From assembly GCF_963678635.1 (NCBI RefSeq), contig NC_087070.1, forward strand, positions 28,558,048-28,622,047: 64,000 nucleotides of DNA. Direction: 5' to 3'. Position numbers and translations under genes: made by a program. The stretch's first letter is position 1; each line of letters starts with the position of its first letter. A model generated the notes under the pieces. It saw only the letters and a list, made by a program, of their open reading frames with translations. It was not told where the DNA came from and did not search any database. Source of the DNA: Symsagittifera roscoffensis. Lineage: Eukaryota; Xenacoelomorpha; Acoela; Convolutidae. Positions 1 through 8,698 of the stretch are shown here, piece after piece.

Positions 1-300
1 TTCTCTTTCAATGTGAACTGCTCTTTCTAGTTCACTCATTCTTATGGACATCTGTTCATTTTGTTCTCCTAAACTGTCCACTATGTTGTTCAAGGCTTCT
101 TCTAGTGCTGCCCCGTTATCCACAAGTGGCGTCACTAGTGGCGGTGTAACCCTGTCGGTCCCAGGTAGCTTCGTGCTGGTCGAGATTCGGGCCTCGACTC
201 TCTGCCTCGACGTCTTTTCATTATCCACCTCAGGATCTGCCAATGCATTGCCTAGCCCTCTGTTTTTACTCTCCCCAGTTTGCGGCTCTGAATTTGACAT
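1..300 (-). CDS. Gag-like / coiled-coil protein, partial (runs off left edge)
   Basis: The minus strand is open from an ATG at 300 to the window edge, 100 codons with no stop. The product begins MSNSEPQTGES, is polar and disordered for about 60 residues (Pro/Thr-rich, with repeated PPLVTPLVDN), then becomes a heptad-like helix with LEEALNNIVDSLGEQNEQ followed by MSELERAVHIERE, a probable coiled coil. It lies just downstream of the 354-1001 ORF, in a different frame, and the two overlap a third short minus frame (266-472). This looks like one protein broken by a frameshift or joined by a short intron. Low-complexity N-terminus followed by coiled coil fits retrotransposon Gag or ORF1 proteins, but no zinc knuckle is visible, so the identity is inference. 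The codon use looks real and the frame is clean. Confidence 0.5.
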   Translation of the reverse strand, partial: MSNSEPQTGESKNRGLGNALADPEVDNEKTSRQRVEARISTSTKLPGTDRVTPPLVTPLVDNGAALEEALNNIVDSLGEQNEQMSIRMSELERAVHIERE

Positions 301-353
301 AATCGCGAAGCCTCTCGACTGGCCCGGAGTGTTTATCTCCTTGCTTATCGTTC

Positions 354-1001
354 TCACCACACCAAATTTGTCCATGGTTCCAGTCTCTCCTGGGTCGAAC
401 TATTGAGGCTGACTTGAGATCCAAAATCCACTTGCTCTTCTCCGTCCTCCTCCTCCTGGGATTCACCTTCATTTCCTGCGCCCCCTCCCATGGCGAATGG
501 AAAGATGTTTCCTAAGGTGTTCCTCATTCTTTCCGAGAACGATGATGACGTTGTTTGTTTCTCAGTCCCGCCTGCCATCATAGTGTTGTCTGTTGGAGAT
601 CTTCTAGTTGCCGCTATTTCAGTTGAGATGTCGGACAGTTCCGACATCTCCTCTCGATCCAATGTCCCGGTGGAAGTGGCAAAATCATGGCCTTGCTCTA
701 CCGGAGTAGATTCACTCGCCAGCCTTCTGCCTCTCCCCTCCAGTCCATGCACTTCCTGGTTGTCATTCATGGCCTGGTCCGTTTTGACCACCACTTCTAA
801 CATTTCTTTTAGCTCTGCTGAGGTCTTCTGACTCCTTGTTTCAACCATTCTGCTTGAAACCGTCTCCCCTCTGTCGGTCCGGGCTCGTTTGATCCAATCC
901 ACAAAAGGATCGGTCATTGTTTTTCTTTGCTTTTTAGGTATGAACTTCCTAGAGCTATTACCTCGTTTAGGTATCCTTGACTTGTCTAGACTCATTCTCA
1001 A
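354..1001 (-). CDS. Hypothetical basic/acidic disordered protein, possible Gag N-terminal part
   Basis: A 215-codon open frame, long for this AT-rich DNA. The N-terminus is strongly basic (KSRIPKRGNSSRK, then PKKQRK), like a nuclear localisation or nucleic-acid binding segment. Residues 45-90 contain a helical stretch with SAELKEMLEVVV. The rest is Ser/Thr/Glu-rich and disordered, ending in an acidic patch (GESQEEEDGEEQ). A TGA at 354-356 ends it, and the 1-300 frame follows within 60 bases in another phase. A candidate GT...AG pair (gtgagaacg at about 350; ttcag at about 293) sits between them but does not join the phases cleanly, so a frameshift is as likely. No family recognised; retroelement Gag is the best guess from composition and the surrounding mobile DNA. 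Confidence 0.45.
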   Translation of the reverse strand: MRMSLDKSRIPKRGNSSRKFIPKKQRKTMTDPFVDWIKRARTDRGETVSSRMVETRSQKTSAELKEMLEVVVKTDQAMNDNQEVHGLEGRGRRLASESTPVEQGHDFATSTGTLDREEMSELSDISTEIAATRRSPTDNTMMAGGTEKQTTSSSFSERMRNTLGNIFPFAMGGGAGNEGESQEEEDGEEQVDFGSQVSLNSSTQERLEPWTNLVW

Positions 1002-1009
1002 TTTGTCAC

Positions 1010-1785
1010 TTCTTAATGCCTATACACTTAATTCGATTGCTAGTGACCTTATAGTTTGACTACCAATGATAATGACACAACACAATAAATTTCACAATAA
1101 ACACGAATCCCTGTATGTTATCAGAGTACAGTTTGTAAATAATTTAATCACACTAACCGATTATCGGTCGTAAGATTTGAGAACTAGCACAATATGATGT
1201 TATCAGACAATTTAAAAGACCCTCAAGCACCCTCAATTCTCACTACCCAATCAAGCACAGTTTATGTAGATTTAAAATCAAAAACAAAAAGAAAAAATAT
1301 AATATTTAATGACAGAATATGAATACCTCTATAAAAAAAACGTATGTGTATTGCACTTTTAGTCGGTCACAGTACAATAGTCGAACTTGTTTTTTTTTTT
1401 AAGAAAAAGCTTTCCCTGCTCGGTGCTGCACCAAACAGAAAAAACTTTGAAGGCAGTAATTTTCTCAAGTGGGCGTCTTTTGCACCCACCGAGTACTGTG
1501 TTACCTTTCTGCCTTCGGACTGCCCGAGCTAGACCTACTACAATCCTCAGGGCAGTCACTTTTCACAAAAACGTATTGGGTTTCAATCCACACCAATAAA
1601 TTACGCTCTTTTTAGTTTAGAATTAGTGTCGCGAATATCCGAGTTCGGACCTGTTTTGTTTTGGTCTGGTTTTTATTGAAAGGCAAGTTACCAGTGCAGT
1701 CACTGATTCCTAGCCTGTGTGCTAATAACCTAATACCTCTCACTGTAGTCTTTCTTCTGTTTACCTAAGTCCTTTAATAAAGTAA
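1010..1785. other. Gene-poor AT-rich stretch
   Basis: No convincing ORF on either strand. It holds several A- or T-homopolymer runs (for example at about 1330 and 1390). The short ORFs near 1344-1599 overlap one another on both strands and look like chance frames. Confidence 0.5.
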
Positions 1786-1995
1786 TACCCCTCCGGATTG
1801 GCAAAAATAGGACCCTTCCGGACTAGCAAAATTTAGACCCCTCCTGATTGGGACCCCTCTGAGTTAGTAAATATAAGACCCCTCCGGCTTGGGACCCCTC
1901 CAAATTAGCAAATATAAGACCCCTCCGGATTGGGACCCCTCCGAATTAGCAAATATAGGACCCCTCCGGATTGGGAGCCCTCTGGTTTGTAATAG
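1786..1995 (+). repeat. Short tandem repeat, alternating 25- and 16-bp CCCCTCCGG units
   Basis: About ten units begin with (G/T)ACCCCTCC or a close variant. Two forms alternate: a 25-bp unit ending in TTAGCAAATATAA or similar, and a 16-bp unit of the type GACCCCTCCGGATTGG. Together they form a 41-bp composite period. The last units decay (GAGCCCTCTGG). On the minus strand the repeat is a series of GGAGGGGTC blocks. Confidence 0.8.
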
Positions 1996-1999
1996 TGGC

Positions 2000-4225
2000 T
2001 TTTCGGAGATTTCCTTCTTTCAACCTATAACCTTCCGGATACGTTCTCCGATGCAATTTTGCTTTTTGAATTAACTAGGAAGGGTATGTAATGCTTTCCT
2101 AGACCCTTCCGATTTGAAGTTAAGCCTCTTATTTGACAATTCACGCTAACGGTGAAGGGTCTTATCGCTAGCCTAACTTCGGTTCGATTAAGGTTTTCCT
2201 GTGCCTTTAGCCTTCCCTTTTCGTCTAGAACAGCCTAAAGTTACTTTATTCAACCGCTATTACCTTTTGGTAGGGGTATAAGGGTTTTTCTAAAAAAAAT
2301 TTATAAAACGTGAAGGGTCTACCCTCCCAAATTGGTGAATTTGCTAAAAACAATCTCAAAAAATGTTCACGCTTACTTTTTTGAAAAACTTTTGTCCTTA
2401 TCAGTAAGGCTAATTTTTGATCTATTGGTACCAAGATCAACTGGATATGCCCAGTAGTTCCGAAGTTATTAACCAAAACGTCTTTTTCTAAAGTCAAAAA
2501 AATTTGTCTCTTATAGGTTCCGCCTAACTTTTTCCGCAATCCTGTTCTTTTCGACTTAAAAATTATTGATCCGTGCTCAGAAGGGCTATACTCTTCTAGT
2601 TCAATGCAAAAGACCCGATCTAAAACGCTTTAGTTGAAAAAATTTGCGAAAAACTATGCTACCTGTACCCCTCCGGGTTGATGAATCCACCAAATCAAAC
2701 ACTTAAGTTCGATTTCTCTGCAACCCGGAAGGCTTTCGGGTAGCGGGTTTTAAAACTCGTAGATTCACTAGTGGACAATGTCCGAACAACTATTTTTACT
2801 GTCCTAACTGAAAAATTTCAAAAAATTTTCTGTGTTTCGTTTTCTGTGTTTCGTTTTCTCAAATTTTCTGTGTTTCGTTTTCTCAAAAATCACGAAAATT
2901 CGGTTTTTGGTTCCAAATTAGTTCCAACCACTTCCGAACTAAACTTAACCGGTTCTATCTATTATGGTAGTGCAGTTACGATGTAACAGACTACTTTAGC
3001 GCTTTTTTCCGTTTCAGAAAATATCGATATATCAAAAATCGCGACTTGTGGGGGTATCAAAATATCGCTATTTTGACCCTAAAAACCGGTCTGCTTTCTG
3101 TGTTTTTCACCAAAAAACGATATAGGAGTATTAATATAGGCTATATAAGTAATAATATTAGTAATACTTTACCCCTCCGGGTTTGTTCAATATCCGAATT
3201 AAGGTGCTATACTCGGATATTCGCAGTTCGGTGAAGGGTCACTACAGTGCAGCACTGTCGAGCCCCCCACAGATTACTATCTTAATTCTTGTACCAAAAG
3301 GGATACAAAACTTGTTAACGATACCCAACAGTCGATTGTTGTTGTCGTTGAGCCCCTTCTTGTTGCTCCTTGTACTGCTTGCCGGATCAGTCTTCTCCCA
3401 AGATCCTTCCGAATTGAGCGCAAATCAGCTGACCCTTCCGGACTGAGCGCAATTTATCATTAACGTGCTTAAATGCTCAAATAACCCTACAGTATAAGCC
3501 TCACAAACGGGCTACAAAATTGATCGTAATGATCTTGACTGATATAAATGCCTGTAACAACAATATATCTATCAACAACAAACGGGAGGGTCGGATCACA
3601 TCTTGTCTGGGGGGATGATTTCTACTGATTTTTTACTTTTTTTTTTTACTGTTTTTGGTTTTTTCGATTATTTTTTATGTTTTTTGTTTTTCTTGGGTAC
3701 TATACTATTTTTTGTTTGGTTTTATATATATCTTTAAGTGTTTTTGGTCACAAACCTCTCAGGGAACGAGGGAATGGCCGATCCCCCCACCCTTCCTGAT
3801 TCGTGAATTTTCGGTCTTAACTAGGTTAAAAAGCTATTCACGGTAATCCGGAAGGCTTCCGCGTTCCAAACTACCCTTCCGCCCCGGCGGTTTAGGCCTT
3901 TTAAAGGCGTTAATGTGAGCATCCGTTCGGCGCGGAGTGCTGGTTAACGGTTCTGCCGGTCATGATGTTAAAAAAGAATAACACCCAGGAGCGCCATAAA
4001 AACATCTATGTAACATTCGCCCGGAAGATACATATCGACGGAAAATAAAACTAAGTCCTAAGACGACTGGCAACGTCTAAACACAGCTTTACATGCTTTT
4101 CACCGTCTCTACCAAGCCAGTACTTTCGGTGGTCTTTCCAACATCGGGTCGACAAAAACGTTACTGCTTTCGGCTTCGGTCAAAACACTCAAATTAACTT
4201 AATTACATGCAGAAATAGTGAGCTC
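2000..4225. other. Gene-poor stretch with dispersed CCCTTCCGG motifs
   Basis: No supported gene. The same core as the 1.8-kb repeat recurs singly: near 2103 (GACCCTTCCGATTTG), 2667, 2725 (inverted), 3172, 3403, 3431, 3777, 3845 (inverted) and 3873. A 14-bp tandem repeat of the TTTTCTGTGTTTCG type lies at about 2827-2890, and 3630-3750 is T-rich. Frames of 60-97 codons here (for example minus 2246-2539) show no family features. Confidence 0.5.
2827..2890 (+). repeat. Tandem repeat of TTTTCTGTGTTTCG type
   Basis: Three to four imperfect copies of TTTTCTGTGTTTCG, the later ones separated by TCTCAAA. It is a simple-sequence expansion inside gene-poor DNA. Confidence 0.75.
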
Positions 4226-4379
4226 ATGGCTGGGTCTCAGTATCCCCAGACCACGAGGTCACTCCTAAAATCAGGGCTACTACTACTTATTGAATTATTA
4301 TTGTTTTTGTTCAGTAGATAAAAATCATCACCTCCATCGAAGATGGATCAACCCTTTCCCCCAACTCCTAGCTTCTCAT
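4226..4379 (+). repeat. About 150-bp direct repeat, copy 1
   Basis: It starts ATGGCTGGG(T)CTCAGTATCC and ends CCAACTCCTAGCTTCTCAT. A second copy in the same orientation lies at 7327-7480, about 3.1 kb away, differing by scattered substitutions and small indels. Both copies contain TCAGTAGATAAAAATCATCAC and a diverged GATGGATCAACCC. They bracket the truncated non-LTR retrotransposon. No LTR hallmark or poly-A tail is clear, so a SINE, solo terminal repeat or segmental duplication are all possible. Confidence 0.75.
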
Positions 4380-4394
4380 CTCAATAGAATGAAT

Positions 4395-4920
4395 TCAGAT
4401 GTTAATTAAATTCAAATCAGGACATGAGAAGGAAGCTAAAAGTTTATATAAGTCGATAAAAGTTTCAGTCCCGAGACCCCTCCGGATTCTTGAATCCGGG
4501 GAAATAAGGCTCTTATCTTCTTTCCGGAAGGCTGGTTTTCCACCCTTCACCGTTGTTCGCAACGGCCTTTCAACTATTGTAGCGACACAATAGTTGCAAC
4601 TCGGAACGGTCTCTGCTATTCCTGCAATCTGTTGTCGTTTTTTTATCACAATCTTCGTCGTTATCGTCAGCGCAACTAATGATGTTGTGTTTTTCTTCGA
4701 CTTTTTGCCAAAATGGCCGTTTCTGACGTTTCTCAGAAATATGACGTCATAATTCAAATTTTTAAAATTTCAAAATACCAGACTATTCTAGCCCTCACCG
4801 TTTGGCCAATCGTTCCAATAACGCACTTATTCCTTCAAAATCGCCAATTCGGAAGGTTCTCTGCTAAAAATTCGAATATGCCGAATCTGCATTTTGATCC
4901 ATTCTGATCGAATGTCACAA
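4395..4920. other. Region beyond the truncated retrotransposon
   Basis: Apart from the hairpin cluster at 4479-4610 there is no supported gene. The 120-codon minus frame 4757-4395 covers the inverted repeats and shows no domain, so I treat it as chance. Confidence 0.4.
4479..4610. other. Cluster of inverted repeats (potential hairpins)
   Basis: Three small dyads sit together. CCGGATTC-TT-GAATCCGG near 4481-4498 has 8-bp arms. CCGTTG-TTCG-CAACGG at 4550-4565 has a 6-bp stem and a TTCG tetraloop. CAACTATTGT-AGCGAC-ACAATAGTTG at 4571-4596 has perfect 10-bp arms. An outer ACCGTT/AACGGT pair (4549-4554 with 4605-4610) encloses the last two. A diverged counterpart follows the second 150-bp repeat, near 7547-7572. 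Confidence 0.6.
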
Positions 4921-4939
4921 ATGAAGACAATTCTTTCAA

Positions 4940-5576
4940 AATTTTTAGAGATAAAAGAGAAACAGGTCTATAATTTTCTATGTCTGCTTTGTTACCCTTT
5001 TTAAAAACCGGACTGTTTGTTGCAATTTTCTACAAGTCTGGAAAGATAAAGTTTTTAGAGTTTTAGTAAAGATTTGAAACAGTGAATGGGAAATCGTTTT
5101 TCATCGGGCCCTTTACTTTTGTTGACCTCTAGTTTTCGATTTCAGTTTCTTCGAATGTTAGGTTGCTCAGGAAACGATTCTCTGAACAATCTTGAAAAGG
5201 CTCATAAAATTCAGAAGACTGTACGTAAACGGACGCAAAAAACTTCGAAAATAGTTTGGGCTTTGTCACTGTCATTTTCTGCTTTTTAATTTTTATAAAA
5301 AACAAGGCTGGGAATATTTGACTTTTTGAAGGCGCTGAAATACTTAAAAAGCTTCCCAGTTGATCTGTCGGCTGCTAGATTTCATTCATATTCTATCTTG
5401 TCATTTCCACAGCATTTTTCCAGCATTGATTTCAGTTTCAGAACCTTTGGATCCATATCTTCATATCTTCTTCTTGCTGTCTTAAGACATTTAATTAGAT
5501 GAGATTTACTCCGGCAGAGGTCACAGAGAAGCTCGATACTAGTTTCATCCAGAAAAATATTCGTCAAAGGTACCAA
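4940..5576 (-). pseudogene. Retrotransposon EN-RT linker and reverse transcriptase N-terminal remnant
   Basis: Minus frame 5576-5382 has the basic helical linker typical between endonuclease and RT (CLKTARRRYEDMDPKVLK). Further down, about 5130-5060 reads VNKSKGPDEKRFPIHCFKSL, and 4949-4975 encodes NYRPVSLLS, two hallmark RT sequences. Several stops and shifts separate them. Past about 4920 no RT similarity can be seen; the FxDDI/YxDD catalytic region is missing. Confidence 0.7.
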
Positions 5577-5743
5577 TTTTCAACAAAGCAATTTGGGTTT
5601 GACCAGCAAAAGGAATTGAACGGATTTGTTGAAATATGACGCATTAAATTTTCATAGTCTCTACTACAAAAACTATACACACCACTTTTTACATAACATC
5701 TTTTTATATTGTTCTGCCCTATAGCCGAAGCCGAATAATTAAG

Positions 5744-6410
5744 TTAAATTGGGTAGTGATTTGACAATTTGTTGATTTGACATTCGTCGCTAGTCATTTG
5801 CTTAAAATTTACGCACTCTTTGTTATCACTAACCATAATTAGATCTAATACACCGTTTGCTGCTGTATTAAAGTCTATTTTTTGTTGAAAATTGTTTTCT
5901 TCGATTATGCTCAAAAACTCTCGGCCCGAAAAGTTTTCTGAAGATGAGCTACACCAGTTAATCGTAGAAAAATTGAAATCACCATAAACGATAATATCAT
6001 CGCACTTTCTTGTCAGCTGATTTATATCATTGAAAAGTCTTGTTAGGTTTTCATTTGTATACGCAAATTTACTATTTGCCGGAGGGTTATAGCAACATAC
6101 AGTCAAAATTTTCTTCTGCATGATATCAACGTAACAAGCAGCTGCAGAACCGTTTGTGTCAAAATCGAAAAAGGCTTGTTCGGAGTTATAGCCTGATTTA
6201 ACGCATATCATGGTACCACCATGAGCTGTAGTTTTCAATGGCGATTTACGATTAGAGCGAAAACATTGGTATTCTAGTAAAAACAGCTCTGAATCTGTTT
6301 GTTCATTTCTTAACCAAGTCTCTGCTATGCAAACAAAATCTTATGGGTTTGCTATTGAAAAGTTTGAAAATTCTCGACGTCTTGATAGTTTAAACAAACT
6401 CCGAATGTTG
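5744..6410 (-). pseudogene. Retrotransposon endonuclease domain (EEP superfamily), broken by a stop
   Basis: Endonuclease motifs appear in order: MSYNIRSL (Asn box), DFVCIAETWLRNE (catalytic Glu box), GGTMICVK, IIVYGDFNFSTINW (Asp/Asn box) and LSNHYPI (His box; usually SDH). An in-frame TAA lies between IANP and DFVCIAE, so the apparent start at 6238 is only a downstream Met. In an active element this domain nicks target DNA to prime reverse transcription. It follows ORF1 directly and precedes the RT remnant at about 5.1 kb. Confidence 0.8.
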
Positions 6411-6477
6411 TAAGACATAGCTGAAATTTCGAATTTTGAATCATTTAGTCAGCTGGAAATGTCAACTGGCCTGTTTT

Positions 6478-7111
6478 TCAAGTATAAAACGTCTTTTCGT
6501 ATCTTGATATCAGTGTACGCTGTTCCTTCGTTAAGTAGCTCTCTGCGTTTTTCAATAATGATTGCTCTTTTGCTTGCTCTTCTTTATTTAAAGATTTGGA
6601 AATAAAAATTGAGTTTTTGTTTCCCATATACTCCGGTTCGTACATTTTTAAGTTGGGGCGCGTGCGAATATTTTTTCTGCTGTAAAACATCAGGAAACTT
6701 TACAAGGATCTGCCTGGATGGTGTTTTCCCAAGTTCGAATTTTCCGAGTGGCCGAAAAGATGAATTTTCATTTGAGTTTAATCCCAATTTTTCAAAAGCA
6801 CTTCGTATCAGTTTTTCATCATGCTCAAAAACTTTTGAACGATCAACCCTTTCTGTACTTTCATTTTCCGCATCCTTGTATTCAGGTACACCACTGGACC
6901 TTAATGCATGGTCACAATAAATTTTTGTTTTAACAACATCGCTATACTTAGCAACGGTTTGCTGGGGCTGTCTGCATGAGAGAAATTCCTCCGCCATAGT
7001 CCGAGTACTTTCCACCTTCTCCTTAAGCTCCGTGATATCCCTGCTCAATTCCTTTGTATCAATTGCATCAATTGGAGGGCTCCGTCGACAGCTGTTACAT
7101 GTAAAGGTCAC
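6478..7111 (-). pseudogene. Retrotransposon ORF1 (RNA-binding, coiled-coil + RRM-like), frameshifted
   Basis: The frame from 7111 begins MTFTCNSCRRSPP, a Cys pair suggesting a small zinc motif. A coiled-coil helix follows (residues about 18-45, SRDITELKEKVESTRTMAEE). Then comes an RRM-like domain of the kind seen in LINE ORF1: RSSGVPEYKD, DEKLIRSAFEKLGL, FRPLGKFELGKTPSRQILVKFPD. The frame shifts near 6600 into the 6690-6478 frame, which carries the usual C-terminal element IFISKSLNKEEQAKEQSLLK. Such proteins bind their own RNA in the retrotransposition particle. Downstream on the same strand lies the endonuclease, as expected. The frameshift makes this copy non-functional. Confidence 0.75.
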
Positions 7112-7326
7112 ATTTACCCTCTAAAAACTTGAACTCATCCTTCGAATATCCCATGCAAGTTATATATGTCCACCTCTGACACCTCTCACATAGGATTCAA
7201 TTCTCCCCTTTCGACATGTTACATATGGTGCAGCACTCCTGCTGCTTCGATGCTAGTCGAGTTCTAGCTGACGATCCAGGCATAACGTTATATGAAACTA
7301 TTTTTTATGTTTATCACAAGTTTATT

Positions 7327-7480
7327 ATGGCTGGGACTCAGTATCCACAGACCACGAGGTCACTCCTAAAAACAGGGCTACTACTCATTTATTATATTAC
7401 GATTACTTTTATTCAGTAGATAAAAATCATCACATCCATCGGAGATGGATCAACCCTTTCCGTCAACTCCTAGCTTCTCA
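7327..7480 (+). repeat. About 150-bp direct repeat, copy 2
   Basis: Partner of 4226-4379, same orientation (ATGGCTGGGACTCAGTATCC to CAACTCCTAGCTTCTCAT). It is followed, as copy 1 is, by a CCCTTCCGAATTC motif (about 7520) and a dyad resembling AACGATTGT...ACAATTGTT (7547-7572). The repeated module is therefore longer than the well-conserved 150 bp. Confidence 0.75.
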
Positions 7481-7984
7481 TTATTTCATTCTCGAAGGGT
7501 GGTAAGATCCTCCCGATACCCTTCCGAATTCTCGGGAATTGTTCGGTAACGATTGTTCAGCTACAATTGTTAAATTTCGGACAGTCATGATCGTAACTTC
7601 AATACAGTCTTCACGTCTTTCTTCACATCGAGAGTCAATGTTACTATATTCCAGCGAAAATCGGTCTCTTCTGATTTTCGCGGTTTTCAGTGTTCGCAAA
7701 ATTTCAGTGTTTTTCGGCTTTTTGTCATTGCTCCATCTCCTCATCCTGTAAAATTGAACCCGCAGTCTCAGTTTCAGTGTCTTGCAACACGTCGGTGGCT
7801 ATTCTGATGCTGGTCAACACCTATGCTCTTCTCCCCTTTGTTTGCAACATGGATGAGGGTCTCACTAGTTTCTCTATTCCTGCAGAAGTGTAGTGGAGAC
7901 ACAACTTCAATTTTTTTCCAGGTCTTCCTTCAACATTTCTTCTCTTTCTCTCCCGTCACAACCATTCGTTCTTGTCGTTCTCTT

Positions 7985-8140
7985 TACTGCGATTGTTACT
8001 GCATTCCGATGAGTTACAAAAAAAGCTCATTTGAAAGCTCCCAATCCTACTTCCATCTGATACAAACTGTACATTCTGCTTTGCTTCGACATATGCTTCT
8101 TGGCATACTCATTCAACCAAGCAGTCATGTTGGCTCTGAA
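7985..8140 (-). pseudogene. Copy A fragment: THRNAVT region
   Basis: The frame of the 8422-8141 ORF continues past its TAG at 8141 with WLNEYAKKHMSKQSRMYSLY and AFFVTHRNAVTIAVKR. It matches copy B fragment 12718-12536 (WMYERAKRHMPRNAKSY, SFLTHRNAVTTDVKR). A further TGA interrupts it. The conserved THRNAVT core in two diverged copies is good evidence that this was translated. Confidence 0.6.
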
Positions 8141-8422
8141 CTAGGGCATCAGTCGTCTTCTGGCGCGTATTTTCTTCACTTCCATCGGAATGTTCAGAAT
8201 TTTGCACGTTGTCTCAAAAAGATCTATATCTTCTAGACAATCCAGTTCCTCTTTAACATGAGCTTCCAGCCATCGAATCGCCATCATAACTCCAACTATC
8301 TCTATCGTTTTGGGCTGCGATGAATCTGGTAAACCCATGAAGAGCAGCTCTCCAGAGTAACAGATCAACACCAGATTACTTCGCGCGCGGGATATCACCA
8401 ATTTTGTAGCAATCAATGGCAC
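8141..8422 (-). pseudogene. Copy A fragment: SRARSNLVL / DLFETTCKIL region
   Basis: The 93-codon frame has SRARSNLVLICYSGELLFMGLPDSS, then SQPKTIEIVGVMMAIRWL, then IDLFETTCKILNI. All three segments recur in the same order in copy B as SKRENLMLVWNMEELFSTGLPD (about 13040-12958), TQPVSILMVRGMIAL, and MDLFKTTCKVLMIS (12828-12787), there spread over different frames. No catalytic motif is evident. Confidence 0.6.
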
Positions 8423-8698
8423 GGGAATTCATCATGTCTCAACGTGATTCTTCTCCAATTTCGTTTCCCCGGCACTTCCAGTAGTGGTTCCACTTCGTAG
8501 GATTTCATCATTCTCACCTACTGCATTATAATTGGGCCCTGTTGATTCTCTCTATTTTTGTCTTTCAAAATCACTGAAGTTCCCAATAGCATATCCCAAG
8601 AACTTCTTTCCCAGTATCAGTAGTAACTCATTTTTGATTCTTTCTGGAACTGCGGCAAACATCTTTCATAGCAATTTGTAAACTTTCCCAAGCAAGTT

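Larger units (their letters stand above)
4920..7111 (-). mobile_element. Non-LTR retrotransposon (CR1/Jockey-like type), 3'-truncated and decayed
   Basis: Read on the minus strand, the order is ORF1 (7111-6478), apurinic-type endonuclease (about 6410-5744), a linker with basic helices (5576-5382) and the start of the reverse transcriptase (about 5130-4940). The RT part keeps SKGPDEKRFPIHCFKS (family consensus KSPGPDGI..) and NYRPVSLLS (family consensus NYRPISLL). It then stops: the catalytic fingers/palm with the DD motif are absent. In-frame stops and frameshifts occur in every part, so the copy is dead. Target-site duplications and a 3' tail were not found. The exact clade cannot be fixed without the missing RT core. 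Confidence 0.85.

Noticed and set aside
2246-2539. Minus 97-codon frame (MRKKLGGTYKRQIF...)
   Set aside because: AT-rich, no domain, covers CCCTCC motifs; chance ORF more likely.
4395-4757. Minus 120-codon frame
   Set aside because: Runs through the hairpin cluster, no family features, and an overlapping plus frame is similarly open.
6609-6933. Plus-strand frames of 71-103 codons
   Set aside because: Shadows of the LINE ORF1 on the opposite strand.
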